41,300 bases of DNA, taken from a virus. Within the stretch, counting starts at the first letter, position 1. Every line of letters begins with the position of its first letter. A model generated the notes under the pieces. The model ran no database searches. It had not been told where the DNA came from and saw only the letters and a program-made list of their open reading frames with translations. Both the position numbers and the translations under genes were made by a program. The stretch is taken from positions 1-41,300 of the IMG/VR virus record IMGVR_UViG_3300004231_000006, one strand, 5' to 3'. Positions 5,904-14,008 of this stretch are shown piece by piece.

Positions 5904-8900
5904 GATGCGGCCTCCGTTTGCATGGCTCGGCCGTTCTCGGTGACGGTGGTCAACAGATCCCGCGTGCGCTCGCTGGCCGTAGCCGTGCGGCCCGATGTGC
6001 TTTGCAGGGCGTACACCTGCTCGCGAAGCGCCTTCACCTCCCGCACCAACTCGGCCACATCCGCGCCCCCGCCCGCCGCCGGGTTGAACGCCCGCGGCTG
6101 CACCGCCTCGCCCTCGTGCAAGAAGGCCAGCATGTCGCGGGGCACGTAGTTGGTGCCGGTGGCCAGCTTCGGCACGGCCAGCCCGTAGGTGCCGGCCAGC
6201 TTGTTGCCCGTGCCCTCCAGGCTGGCAGCCACCGCGGCGCGCAGCCGGTCCAGTTCCAACTGGCTGCCGGCCTGGCTCTTGCCGATCTCCACCACCAGCC
6301 GGGCCAGCTCGGGAAGCTGCTTCACAGCATCCTGGTCGCCGGCTCTGGCCTGGGCCGATGTGATGGCGAACTGCGCCTGCGCGGCGGCCAGGCTGGCCGG
6401 CGAGTCCGAGGTGGTCAGGCCGCGGATCTTGGCGGCCTCGGTGAACAGCGTATCGGTGGCCGACTGCCAGGCGTCCTTGAGCTGCTGCGCGGCGCGCGCA
6501 GCGGTCTCTGCGGCCTGCTCCTGGGCGCGTGCGATCGCCTCGGCGGCCTGCTGAGCGGCGCGCGTGGCGTCGATCTCCTTCTGCAGCGCGGCGTTGCGGT
6601 CATAGGCGGCCGTCACCTTGGCGGCATCTGCCTCGCTCATCCCGGCGGTGAGGTTGGCCAGATCGGTCTGGCGCTTCAGCGCCTCAGCCTCGGCCGTCTT
6701 GCCCTGTAGGGTAAGCATTTCCACGCGCTGGCTGGCATAGCTGCCGTCTAGCGAGGACAGCGCGCCGTTGACGGCCTGCAGAGCCTGGGCGGCCTTCTCG
6801 GCGGCGGCCTGCTGGTCCTGCAGGGCATAGATTTGCTCCTGGTAGCCGCGATTGCTCGCGTCCAGGGCGGCCAATTCGCGCGCGCGCAGCGTGGCGGTGT
6901 CGCCCTGCAGCTGCAGCAGCCTGCCTTCGAGGCCCAAGCGCTCGCTTGCTACCGCGCTTGCGCGCTGGTCTGCGGCGGCCTGGTCGCTGGAAGCCTTCTT
7001 CAGTGCCTCCAGCTGGTCCTGAATGCCCTTGTTCTTGTCGTAGAGGGCCGTGATCGCCTCGGCGCCTGCACCAGAGATGCCATCCAGCAGCCCCGCCAGA
7101 TCGACCTGCCGGCGCAGGGACGCCGCGCCAGCCGTGTCGCCCTGCGCATTCAGCAGCTCCACCATCAGCTCGTCGCCGCGCTGCTGCAGTTGCTTCACCG
7201 TACGCTGCACGGCCTCGGCCATCTGATCGGCCAGCGTGGCCACCGCAGTGCCCGCGGCCTCGGTCGCTGGCACCAGCGCAGCGAAGACGCCGTTCAGCTT
7301 GATCAGCGCGGTGTAGGCGGCCAGGCCCGATTCGGTGTTCTTGTCCTGCTGCTGCACCAGCTCCCGGTACTGCTCGCGCGTGGCCGGCAGGCTCAAGCCA
7401 ACCTTGGCCAACTCGTCGGTGATCTGCTTGATGCTCGAGGCCTTGCGTTCGGCCTCGGGCACAAAGTTCTCGTAGAAGCTGCTCGCCGCGGCGGTCAGGT
7501 TGTCCACACCGCCGAAGCTGCTGATCAGCGACGTGACCGCAGCGTCGGTCAGGTTGGCAAACTCTGGCATGGCTTTGCCGAGGTTGCTGATGGCCGTCTC
7601 GATGGCGTTGATCTGAGCAACGGTCTGGGCCAGCTTGTCCAGGCCGGGCGCGTCGCCCAGCTTGTCCAGCATCGACTTGGCCCAATCTGGGAGGCCAATG
7701 CCGTTCAGCGCGGTGCGCACATCGTTGGAGATGGCGGCCAGGTACTGGTCGGCGCCGGCCTGCCCGTCAGCGAAGCCGCGGCCCGGCCACTTGCCGTTGC
7801 CCTCGACGCCGAAGCCGGCAACCATCTTGTCGCCGATCTTGATTGCCAGCGCGCCCCAGGCGCCATCGCTGCTGCTGTCGTCGGCGAACGCAGCTGCCGC
7901 CGAGTAGCCGGCCTGCTTGCCGAAACTCGCGGCCGTGCTGTCCAGAATGCCGACGACCGATTGCGTGATCTGCGTCGTCAGCTGCTCGGTCTGCGAGCTG
8001 TAGGTGTAGAGCTTGGAGCCCACGCCATACAGGCCTTCGCCCGTGGCCAGGCCGCCCGAGGCGCTGTAGGACGAAGAGCCACCTACGTGCGGCGTGCCGC
8101 TCTTGTCAAGGCTCTTGGCAAGCGCGTATATCGCGAACACAGCCGCCACGTAGGGCGCGGCCGCACCGATGGTGCTCATGATCGAGCCGGTGGCCGCGTT
8201 GCCGGCCGCCGCTGCCGTCATTGCAGCGCCCTCCGCGCCGAATGCCCCGGTCTGTGCGGCGAGCATGGCGGCTTGCGAGCCCGCGCCGATGCTGGTGGTG
8301 CCGATGGCTGCGCCATAGGCGGCAGAGCTGCCCCACAGGCCCGCGGCCGTGGCGCCCGCGTTGTAGAGGTTCAGTCCGTTCGAGACCGCGCCGAGTGCGT
8401 TTCCAGCAGCGCCAGCCGGGCCAGCGCCCGCGCCGCCCACGGTGCCCAGCACATTGGCCGTGACGCTCAGCACCCACTTCTTGATGGTGATCTGGTAGAG
8501 CAGATCCAGCACCGAGGCCTTGATGGTGTTGCCGATGCGTTTGAACGCGTCCTGGCCACCGTTGGCAACGTCGGTCCAAACGCGGTGCGCGGTGCCTTCA
8601 ACAGCATTCAGGATGGATTCGGCCGCCTGCTGGCGCTCCTTCATCTGCTGCTGGAAGGCCGCGCTGGCATCCTTGCCCTCGATCAGGGCCAGCAGCTTCT
8701 CGCGCTGCTCGATCTCGGCCTTGATGGCATCCCCGGCCTCTTGGTTGCCGGAGCGGTACTGTTCGGCCTGCTTCTCCCGCAGCCGGGCGAGTGTCAGGCG
8801 CTGGATGGCCTGGGCGAGTGTGATATTGGCGTCGGCGGCGAGGTAGGCTGCAGCCTCCTCCAACTGCATGCGGTCCACCTGCTCGGCCACAGCTGCCGCA

Positions 8901-10504
8901 GAGCGCTGCAGTGCGTCCACCTGCTGCTCGTAGGCGCGTTCCACCTCGGCCATGGCCTTGGCGGTATCGCGTGCGGCCTCGGCCGCTTTCTTCTCGGCCT
9001 CCACCAACTGCTCGGCGGTGATCGCTGCATAGGCCTGCGACAACGCCAGTTCGCGCGGCGCGTCGGGCATGTTCTTGTAGCCCGGAGAGGTCAGGAACTC
9101 CACCAGGCGCTGCTGCGACTTCGTTAGGCTCAGTGTCTTTGCTTCGGCATCCAGCGCCGCGCGCGAGAAGTCCTGATAGGCACGCGCCCACTCCTGGGCC
9201 GCCTCGCGGTCGGCTGCGAACGGGTCGCCGCCAGCACCCGCCGGGCCCTTGTCGCGGTTCTTCTCGCGCAGCGCGGTGATGGCCTTTTCTATCTCGACCT
9301 GGGCGATGCCGCCGGCCACCAGCTGCCGGCGCAACGCTTCTTCCTGCTGGCTCTGGCTCAAGCGCTTGACGCCGAGTTGCTCCAGGACCTTGTTCGCCTC
9401 GATGTTGTCCTTGACGCCTTGCACGGCAGCTGCTTCGGCTGCTGCCACATCCTTCTCGATCAGCAGCCGGCGCGACAGCAGGTTTGCTTGCTCTCTCAGT
9501 TCCTGTGTGGCCCTGCCTTCCTTGATGCCGAGGTTCTGATTGTTCTCGACGCGGCGCGCGATCTCGGCCTGCACGCCCTTGAGCTGGTCCTCCATCGTGA
9601 GAGGCCGCCCGACGCCCAGCATCTTGTCCCAGGCTTCGGCCGCAGTTTCCTTGACGCCGCGCCATGCGCGCTCCAGCGTCCCCAGGTTCTTCTCCAGGGC
9701 CGCCGTGCGCTGCTCAACCGCCGAGGCATAGGCCTCCTGCGCGACCTTGGCGGCCTCGATGGAGCGGCCCTGGTCTTCCAGCGCGCGAATCTGCTCCAGC
9801 GTGCTGCGCGTGAGGTAGTTCTGCGCCTCGTTGAGCTTGATGGAGGCTTCGAGCGGCGCCTTGCCGATCTCGGCAAAGGCCTTGATGGTCGTCTCTGCAG
9901 CCTGGCCGCCGGCACGCTCGAACTCGATGGTCGCGGCGGTGAAGCGCTGCATGTTGCCGGCGCCGACCTGGCCGGTAGCCGCCAGCTGGGCCAGCACCTC
10001 GGCGGCCTTGCCCTGCGTGATGCCGCGGCCGGTAGCGTCCAGCGCGCCGGCCATCTGCATCAGTTCGCCCGTCGTCACGCCAGCGGCGTTACCGGTCAGG
10101 ATCAGCTGACGCTGGAACTCGGTCAGCTCCTGGGCGCCCTTGTAGGCTGCAAAGCCGACGGCGGCCGATGCGGTGGCGACCGTGCCAAGCACGGCAACGG
10201 CCGGCGTCACCAACGATGCCACCGCACGCGCCGCATTGCCGAAGCCGCCGAACACGGCAGACAGCTGCGAGCCCTGCTGGATCAGCGCCGTCATGGGCGC
10301 GCCGCCAGCCTGGATCTGGACGAAGAGATCCTGCAGCTGGGCGCTGACCTGCGCGACCTGCTGGCCGGTGAGCTGGGCCTGTTGCCCGGCCTTGGCGCCG
10401 GACTGGTTGAGCTTGTCCAGGCTCGCAGCAGCGCCCTGCACCCCAGCCTGCACCTGGCCGGCGCCATCAAGGCTCAGTCGGATCTTGACTTCGGGGTTGC
10501 TCAC
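5900..10504 (-). CDS. tail tape measure protein
   Basis: 1534 aa, the longest gene in the window. It starts with GTG at 10504, with AGGG 9 nt upstream. The N-terminus (VKIRLSLDGAGQVQAGVQGA, then QLSAVFGGFGNAARAV and a hydrophobic helix near 95-120) is typical of lambda gpH-type tape measures. Long Ala/Gln/Glu coiled coil follows, then an Ala/Gly-rich hydrophobic part around residues 690-810 and a C-terminal half with internal repeats carrying QGDTAGAASLRRQVDLA and QGKTAEAEALKRQTDLA. It sets tail length, is threaded through the tube and helps DNA entry. At the usual rough ratio of 0.15 nm per residue the tail would be about 230 nm, an estimate only. Confidence 0.95.
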   Translation of the reverse strand: MSNPEVKIRLSLDGAGQVQAGVQGAAASLDKLNQSGAKAGQQAQLTGQQVAQVSAQLQDLFVQIQAGGAPMTALIQQGSQLSAVFGGFGNAARAVASLVTPAVAVLGTVATASAAVGFAAYKGAQELTEFQRQLILTGNAAGVTTGELMQMAGALDATGRGITQGKAAEVLAQLAATGQVGAGNMQRFTAATIEFERAGGQAAETTIKAFAEIGKAPLEASIKLNEAQNYLTRSTLEQIRALEDQGRSIEAAKVAQEAYASAVEQRTAALEKNLGTLERAWRGVKETAAEAWDKMLGVGRPLTMEDQLKGVQAEIARRVENNQNLGIKEGRATQELREQANLLSRRLLIEKDVAAAEAAAVQGVKDNIEANKVLEQLGVKRLSQSQQEEALRRQLVAGGIAQVEIEKAITALREKNRDKGPAGAGGDPFAADREAAQEWARAYQDFSRAALDAEAKTLSLTKSQQRLVEFLTSPGYKNMPDAPRELALSQAYAAITAEQLVEAEKKAAEAARDTAKAMAEVERAYEQQVDALQRSAAAVAEQVDRMQLEEAAAYLAADANITLAQAIQRLTLARLREKQAEQYRSGNQEAGDAIKAEIEQREKLLALIEGKDASAAFQQQMKERQQAAESILNAVEGTAHRVWTDVANGGQDAFKRIGNTIKASVLDLLYQITIKKWVLSVTANVLGTVGGAGAGPAGAAGNALGAVSNGLNLYNAGATAAGLWGSSAAYGAAIGTTSIGAGSQAAMLAAQTGAFGAEGAAMTAAAAGNAATGSIMSTIGAAAPYVAAVFAIYALAKSLDKSGTPHVGGSSSYSASGGLATGEGLYGVGSKLYTYSSQTEQLTTQITQSVVGILDSTAASFGKQAGYSAAAAFADDSSSDGAWGALAIKIGDKMVAGFGVEGNGKWPGRGFADGQAGADQYLAAISNDVRTALNGIGLPDWAKSMLDKLGDAPGLDKLAQTVAQINAIETAISNLGKAMPEFANLTDAAVTSLISSFGGVDNLTAAASSFYENFVPEAERKASSIKQITDELAKVGLSLPATREQYRELVQQQDKNTESGLAAYTALIKLNGVFAALVPATEAAGTAVATLADQMAEAVQRTVKQLQQRGDELMVELLNAQGDTAGAASLRRQVDLAGLLDGISGAGAEAITALYDKNKGIQDQLEALKKASSDQAAADQRASAVASERLGLEGRLLQLQGDTATLRARELAALDASNRGYQEQIYALQDQQAAAEKAAQALQAVNGALSSLDGSYASQRVEMLTLQGKTAEAEALKRQTDLANLTAGMSEADAAKVTAAYDRNAALQKEIDATRAAQQAAEAIARAQEQAAETAARAAQQLKDAWQSATDTLFTEAAKIRGLTTSDSPASLAAAQAQFAITSAQARAGDQDAVKQLPELARLVVEIGKSQAGSQLELDRLRAAVAASLEGTGNKLAGTYGLAVPKLATGTNYVPRDMLAFLHEGEAVQPRAFNPAAGGGADVAELVREVKALREQVYALQSTSGRTATASERTRDLLTTVTENGRAMQTEAAS

Positions 10505-10513
10505 TGCTCGGCC

Positions 10514-10936
10514 CTACGCGCTGTCGCTGCGCTTTGCTTGTTCGATCTCTGCGCGCCGGGCCAGCCATGCGCGCTCCATGATGCAGACGCCCTCGAAAAC
10601 GTCTTCCTGCTCGGCCTCTTCGATGCGGCGGAAAGCCGGCGAGGCCCTGACGCCGCAGTAGTCGAGCCCGGTAGGGCCGGCCATGCCGCTGCGCCACTGG
10701 GTCTGAACGGCACCCCAGAGCCCGAGCACGGGCAGGTTCTCGGCCATGAGGTGGAACTCCTCGTAGAAGTCCGAGGCCTTGTGCACCTGGGCCATGGCCG
10801 CAAGGCGCGCGAGGCCCACTGCAGCAGCGCGCTGCGGGGCCTCTGGATCGGCTGGGGCTGCTTGCGCTGGCTGCTGGTCTTCGGCTTCATCGCTTGCGAT
10901 CTCGCCGGCTGCCAGCAGTTGCGCAAGCCGCCTCAG
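10514..10936 (-). CDS. tail chaperone GT: T extension reached by -1 frameshift (DUF1799-like)
   Basis: The frame continues without a stop from the slippery site at 10936-10942 to the TAG at 10514 and adds 140 residues to protein G, giving a fusion of about 258 aa. The first part (LRRLAQLLAAGEIASDEAED, then a Gln/Pro/Ala linker) has no good start codon. The second half holds the DUF1799-like pattern LMAENLPVLGLWGAVQTQW and GLDYCGV. In lambda the T domain of gpGT recruits the tube protein while G coats the tape measure. A separate start at GTG 10819 or ATG 10795 is possible but would drop the conserved linker. Confidence 0.85.
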   Translation of the reverse strand: MRRLAQLLAAGEIASDEAEDQQPAQAAPADPEAPQRAAAVGLARLAAMAQVHKASDFYEEFHLMAENLPVLGLWGAVQTQWRSGMAGPTGLDYCGVRASPAFRRIEEAEQEDVFEGVCIMERAWLARRAEIEQAKRSDSA

Positions 10937-11289
10937 TTTCCCGCGCGCCCCTTGGCGCCGTTCGCTTCCAGGTAGCCCACGTGGATGAGCGCCACCGTGC
11001 CGGCCACCAGCTCCTGCAGCGCCTTGAGCGCTTCGGGTCCGGGTGGCACGGGTTGGTTCTTCTCGTCCACCAGAGGCGCCTCGCCGATCCAGGCTTTCAT
11101 CGTCACCTCGCGCGCTGCGAGGAAGTCGCCCACGGTGATGCCGCTGGCCAGTTGCTTCTGCATCTCATCGAGAGGCAGGCGGTTGGCAGCCAGGCGAACG
11201 CCGAAGGGCTTTTCCACGCCGCCGTCGTTCAGCGTGAACTTCACGTCGAACTCGATGCGGTCGGAGATGATGAGCTTGAATTTGGACAT
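10933..11289 (-). CDS. tail assembly chaperone G-like protein
   Basis: 118 aa. It lies between the tail tube and tape measure genes, where lambda-like phages carry G/GT. It begins SKFKLIISDRIEFDVKFTLND and has a KAWIGEAPLVDE segment and a short helical C-terminus ending NGAKGRAGN. G-type chaperones bind the tape measure before tube polymerisation and are absent from the finished virion. The end of the gene is a slippery heptamer that gives a GT fusion. Assignment rests on position, size and the frameshift rather than on close sequence recognition. Confidence 0.85.
   Translation of the reverse strand: MSKFKLIISDRIEFDVKFTLNDGGVEKPFGVRLAANRLPLDEMQKQLASGITVGDFLAAREVTMKAWIGEAPLVDEKNQPVPPGPEALKALQELVAGTVALIHVGYLEANGAKGRAGN
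10936..10942 (-). promoter_or_regulatory. -1 ribosomal frameshift slippery heptamer G GGA AAC
   Basis: Read on the minus strand, the last sense codons of gene G are GCG GGA AAC followed by TGA. The heptamer GGGAAAC allows both tRNAs to slip back to GGG AAA, and the -1 frame then reads CTG AGG CGG CTT into the T domain. It is the classic X XXY YYZ form and close to lambda's GGGAAAG. The stop sits directly after the heptamer. Confidence 0.9.
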
Positions 11290-11315
11290 GGCGTCTCTGG
11301 TGGTGGGCCGGTGGG

Positions 11316-11954
11316 TCAGAAGGTAGTGAACATGCCGTTCATCGTGAGGGCCACCTTCTGCTTCATGATCTTCTCGAAGGTGGGCAGAGCGGAGGCCGAA
11401 ACAACGCCGTAGGCATAGCCGTAGTAGCCGCCCGGCAGCACGAACTTGAAAGCCCGCTTGCCGGCGCTGCGCGAGGCGGTCTGCAGCAGCTGCTGGTCGG
11501 TGCGCGAGCGGTCCCAGCCCAGGGTCATATTCAGCGATGCCGCCGAAAAGCCGGTCTGGATCTTGACGCCGTTGCGGCGGTCGAAGGGGTTGACCTCTTC
11601 GAACTGCGCTTCGCCACCCTGCGGGTCGATTGCAAGCACCTGGCCGATCTCCTGCCAGCCGCTGACCTTCTGGACGGTGCCGGGCGAGCTGGCGGCGGGA
11701 TACCAGTTGGTATCGCTGCTGTCATAGCCCGGGATCGAGAAGGTGGTGGTGGTCAACTGGTCGATGCGCGCGATCGACTCGTTGTAGTCGTCCCAGCTGT
11801 TCAAGATCAGGAACTCGTCACCGTCGACGCCGCCATGTGCCGCGCCAGTCGTGGCGACAGGCGGCGCAGCGTTGGAAATGCCGCTCAGGGCAACAGCGCC
11901 GGCCAAGCCGGTGGACATGTAGAACTTGGCGCCAACGAGGGTTTGGTAGGACAT
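11316..11954 (-). CDS. major tail tube protein
   Basis: 212 aa beta-rich protein (SYQTLVGAKFYMSTGLAGAV, then GDEFLILNSWDDYNESIARI and a C-terminal KIMKQKVALTMNGMFTTF). Size, position directly before G/GT and tape measure, and the balanced acidic/beta composition fit siphovirus tube subunits that stack as hexamers. It is 6 bp downstream of the small gene at 11961. I do not recognise the exact family with certainty. Confidence 0.8.
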   Translation of the reverse strand: MSYQTLVGAKFYMSTGLAGAVALSGISNAAPPVATTGAAHGGVDGDEFLILNSWDDYNESIARIDQLTTTTFSIPGYDSSDTNWYPAASSPGTVQKVSGWQEIGQVLAIDPQGGEAQFEEVNPFDRRNGVKIQTGFSAASLNMTLGWDRSRTDQQLLQTASRSAGKRAFKFVLPGGYYGYAYGVVSASALPTFEKIMKQKVALTMNGMFTTF

Positions 11955-11960
11955 GGTTCG

Positions 11961-12182
11961 TTACTCCTTCTTGGCGTCGGCCTTGGCCGGCGCATATTCG
12001 GGCTTGAGGGTGAGCTTCGGCGCGTCCTTGGCCGACACCGCGTCGGCGCGCTCGGCGCTCGATGCGAAGTCGGCATCGACCACGCGCAGGCCAGCCTTGC
12101 GGGCCAGGGCCTTCACGTCCTCGGCGTAGCGGTAGGTCGGGTGCGCGACCAGCCAGATGGGGGCTTTCGTCTTCTCGGTCAT
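11961..12182 (-). CDS. small protein between capsid and tail tube
   Basis: 73 aa from ATG 12182 (MTEKTKAPIWLVAHPTYRY). The open frame extends upstream to 12224 into the capsid gene, but the later ATG gives a sensible protein. The N-terminal half looks like a small alpha/beta unit (IWLVAHPTYRYAEDVKALA, KAGLRVVDADF); the C-terminus is Lys/Ala/Pro-rich and likely disordered. Genes in this slot are often head-tail junction or capsid accessory proteins. Function not recognised. Confidence 0.65.
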   Translation of the reverse strand: MTEKTKAPIWLVAHPTYRYAEDVKALARKAGLRVVDADFASSAERADAVSAKDAPKLTLKPEYAPAKADAKKE

Positions 12183-12195
12183 GGCTGGCTCCCGA

Positions 12196-13161
12196 TCAGG
12201 CGTCGCTGGCGATGGCAACAACACCAGCGGTCTGCTTGATGTCGGTCGCGGTCTTGTCCCAGTTCGAGCCGGTCGCCAGTTCGGCGTCGGTCGGCGACTT
12301 GCCGCCGTTGGTCTCGTCCCAGGTGTAGCCCTTGAGGCCCAAGCCGAACGAGTAGTCGGATTGCATCGTGGTCTCGATGCGGGTCTGGCCGTTCGAGGTC
12401 TCGATGTTGGTGATCAGGTCGCCACCGTCGAACACCGTGGCTGCACCGGACACCAGGCCCAGGACGTGGGTCTTGTTCGGCGTGCCGGCCACGTACAGCG
12501 CAGGCGCGTCGGTCACGATCACGGCCTTGCCAAGGATGTCCACAACCGTGACATTGCCGGCCTGGAAGAGGGTGCCGGCGTTGGCGATGTTCAGGCTGAT
12601 GAGCTTGTGATAGACCGCGCCGGTCATCACGTTGGCCACGATATTGCCGCTGGCATCGCCGAACTTGGCGTGCGCGCTGTTCACCACCGCGTAGCTCTGG
12701 CCACCAGTGGCCGAGTAGTCGAAGGTGGCGCTAGCCTGGTTGGCAATCGCGGCGCGCAGAGCGGCAATCGCGCTGTTCAGCTGATCGCGCAGCAGCGCTT
12801 CGGCCAGGTTGCGCGAAATCACCTCGATGCCTTCGGCCGTGGGCTTGTTCAGCCAGGTCATCTGCGAGGGCTCGAAGCGGATCGGGCCGAAGCCGCCAGC
12901 CACCTTCACCGAAGAATTCTTCAGCTGAGTCAGGTCGGTGGCCGAGGCGGAAGCCTGCGCGGCGTAGCGGTCCACGCGGCGCTGCGCGCTGTGGATGGCT
13001 TGCCAGAAAGACTGCTGCATGAAGTCGCCATCGAATCCGGCCGTGGTCAGCAGGATCGAGCCATTGCTGGCCTGGTTGAATTTCTCGACCATCTGGCCGA
13101 GCGTCTCAATGGCGGCCGGCGCCACGTACTTGTTGAACACCTGCATCTGCGAGAGGGACAT
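12196..13161 (-). CDS. major capsid protein
   Basis: 321 aa. It follows a scaffold-like gene and precedes the tail tube. The N-terminus (SQMQVFNKYVAPAAIETLGQM), the middle ISRNLAEALLRDQLNSAIAAL and the segments NIVANVMTGAVYHKLI and VTVVDILGKAVIVTDAPAL match a capsid family common in Burkholderiales and Pseudomonas phages. The central part has the alternating beta strands expected of an HK97-like fold. It would form the icosahedral shell. Ribosome site AGGAG lies just upstream. High confidence from position and pattern. Confidence 0.88.
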   Translation of the reverse strand: MSLSQMQVFNKYVAPAAIETLGQMVEKFNQASNGSILLTTAGFDGDFMQQSFWQAIHSAQRRVDRYAAQASASATDLTQLKNSSVKVAGGFGPIRFEPSQMTWLNKPTAEGIEVISRNLAEALLRDQLNSAIAALRAAIANQASATFDYSATGGQSYAVVNSAHAKFGDASGNIVANVMTGAVYHKLISLNIANAGTLFQAGNVTVVDILGKAVIVTDAPALYVAGTPNKTHVLGLVSGAATVFDGGDLITNIETSNGQTRIETTMQSDYSFGLGLKGYTWDETNGGKSPTDAELATGSNWDKTATDIKQTAGVVAIASDA

Positions 13162-13189
13162 GGTGCTACTCCTTCAATGAATGGATGGG

Positions 13190-13867
13190 TCAGGCTTTCG
13201 CCAGTTCAGGGAAACGGGCTGCAATGGCTGCGGTTCGCGCGTTGCGATCCCCACCCATGTCACCCGACTTGCCGCCACCACCGCCGCCCGTGCCCTTGAA
13301 GCCGCTGCCCTGCCCGCCATCGCCCTGCGCCTCGATGTAATCGGGGCGGGTCTTGGCAAACCAGGCGGCGCCGTCCTTGATGGGCACGGACTTGCCGTCA
13401 TCGGTCCGGAACAGCAGTTCTTCGCCCTCTTCCACCAGGCGCTTCTCAAGCAACACCTGCACGTCGGCCGGGTTCTTGAACTTGTGCTCCTGGATGGCAG
13501 CGGCCAGCACTGCGTTCTTCTTCATGCCCTTGATCTCGCCGCCCAGCGTTTCGCGCGCGGCCACGGCCTCGTCACGTTCGCGGGTCAGCTTCTTCACCTG
13601 CGCTTCCAGCTGCTTGGTCGCTTCGCCTTGGCCCTTGGCGTCGGTGAGCGCGTCCAGTTCGTCGGCGTCCGTGATGCCCAGCTTCTCGAACGCCTTGTCG
13701 CGTTCGGCCTTGAGCGTCTTGCGGCCGTCGATGGATTCCTTGGCAGCCTTGCGAGCCTTCTCCTCGGCCGTCTCGGCGCGGGTGCTCAGCTCATCCACGT
13801 GCGAACGCAGCTTGGTCAGCGTCTCGCCGTCCAGCTTGTCCTTCAGTGAGTCGAGATCGAATGGCAT
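13190..13867 (-). CDS. capsid scaffold-like protein
   Basis: 225 aa and very rich in charged residues, with a long predicted coiled coil (residues about 10-130: LKDKLDGETLTKLRSHVDEL, TRAETAEEKARKAAKE, LTRERDEAVAARETLGGEIKG). A Gly-rich linker near the end (SGFKGTGGGGGGKSGDMGG) and a terminal helix follow. This is the form of phage scaffolding proteins and it sits directly upstream of the capsid gene. Scaffold guides procapsid assembly and leaves before or during packaging. Divergent from the portal gene at 14009. Confidence 0.85.
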   Translation of the reverse strand: MPFDLDSLKDKLDGETLTKLRSHVDELSTRAETAEEKARKAAKESIDGRKTLKAERDKAFEKLGITDADELDALTDAKGQGEATKQLEAQVKKLTRERDEAVAARETLGGEIKGMKKNAVLAAAIQEHKFKNPADVQVLLEKRLVEEGEELLFRTDDGKSVPIKDGAAWFAKTRPDYIEAQGDGGQGSGFKGTGGGGGGKSGDMGGDRNARTAAIAARFPELAKA

Positions 13868-14008
13868 GGTGTCCTGTGGTGGTTGCTTGCCGGCTTGCCA
13901 TCTCGGCTGTACCTGGCGTGCCCATCTCGGGCAGTAGCAGCAATGTCGTGTCGCTGTGTCTCAGAGCCAGACAAGCGGTGAGCCAGCAGCGGTAGACATT
14001 CCGCTGCC
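13868..14008. promoter_or_regulatory. divergent intergenic region between scaffold and portal
   Basis: These 141 bp separate the minus-strand capsid/tail operon from the plus-strand portal operon, so they probably hold two divergent late promoters or an antitermination entry point. I see a near-repeat of CCATCTCGG (about 13899 and 13923) but no convincing sigma70 boxes. Only the arrangement is evidence for a promoter. Confidence 0.45.

Noticed and set aside
6833-9127. 764-aa plus-strand open frame opposite the tape measure gene
   Set aside because: GC-rich shadow: His/Arg/Gly/Leu-rich with no domain pattern, fully antisense to a clear tape measure.
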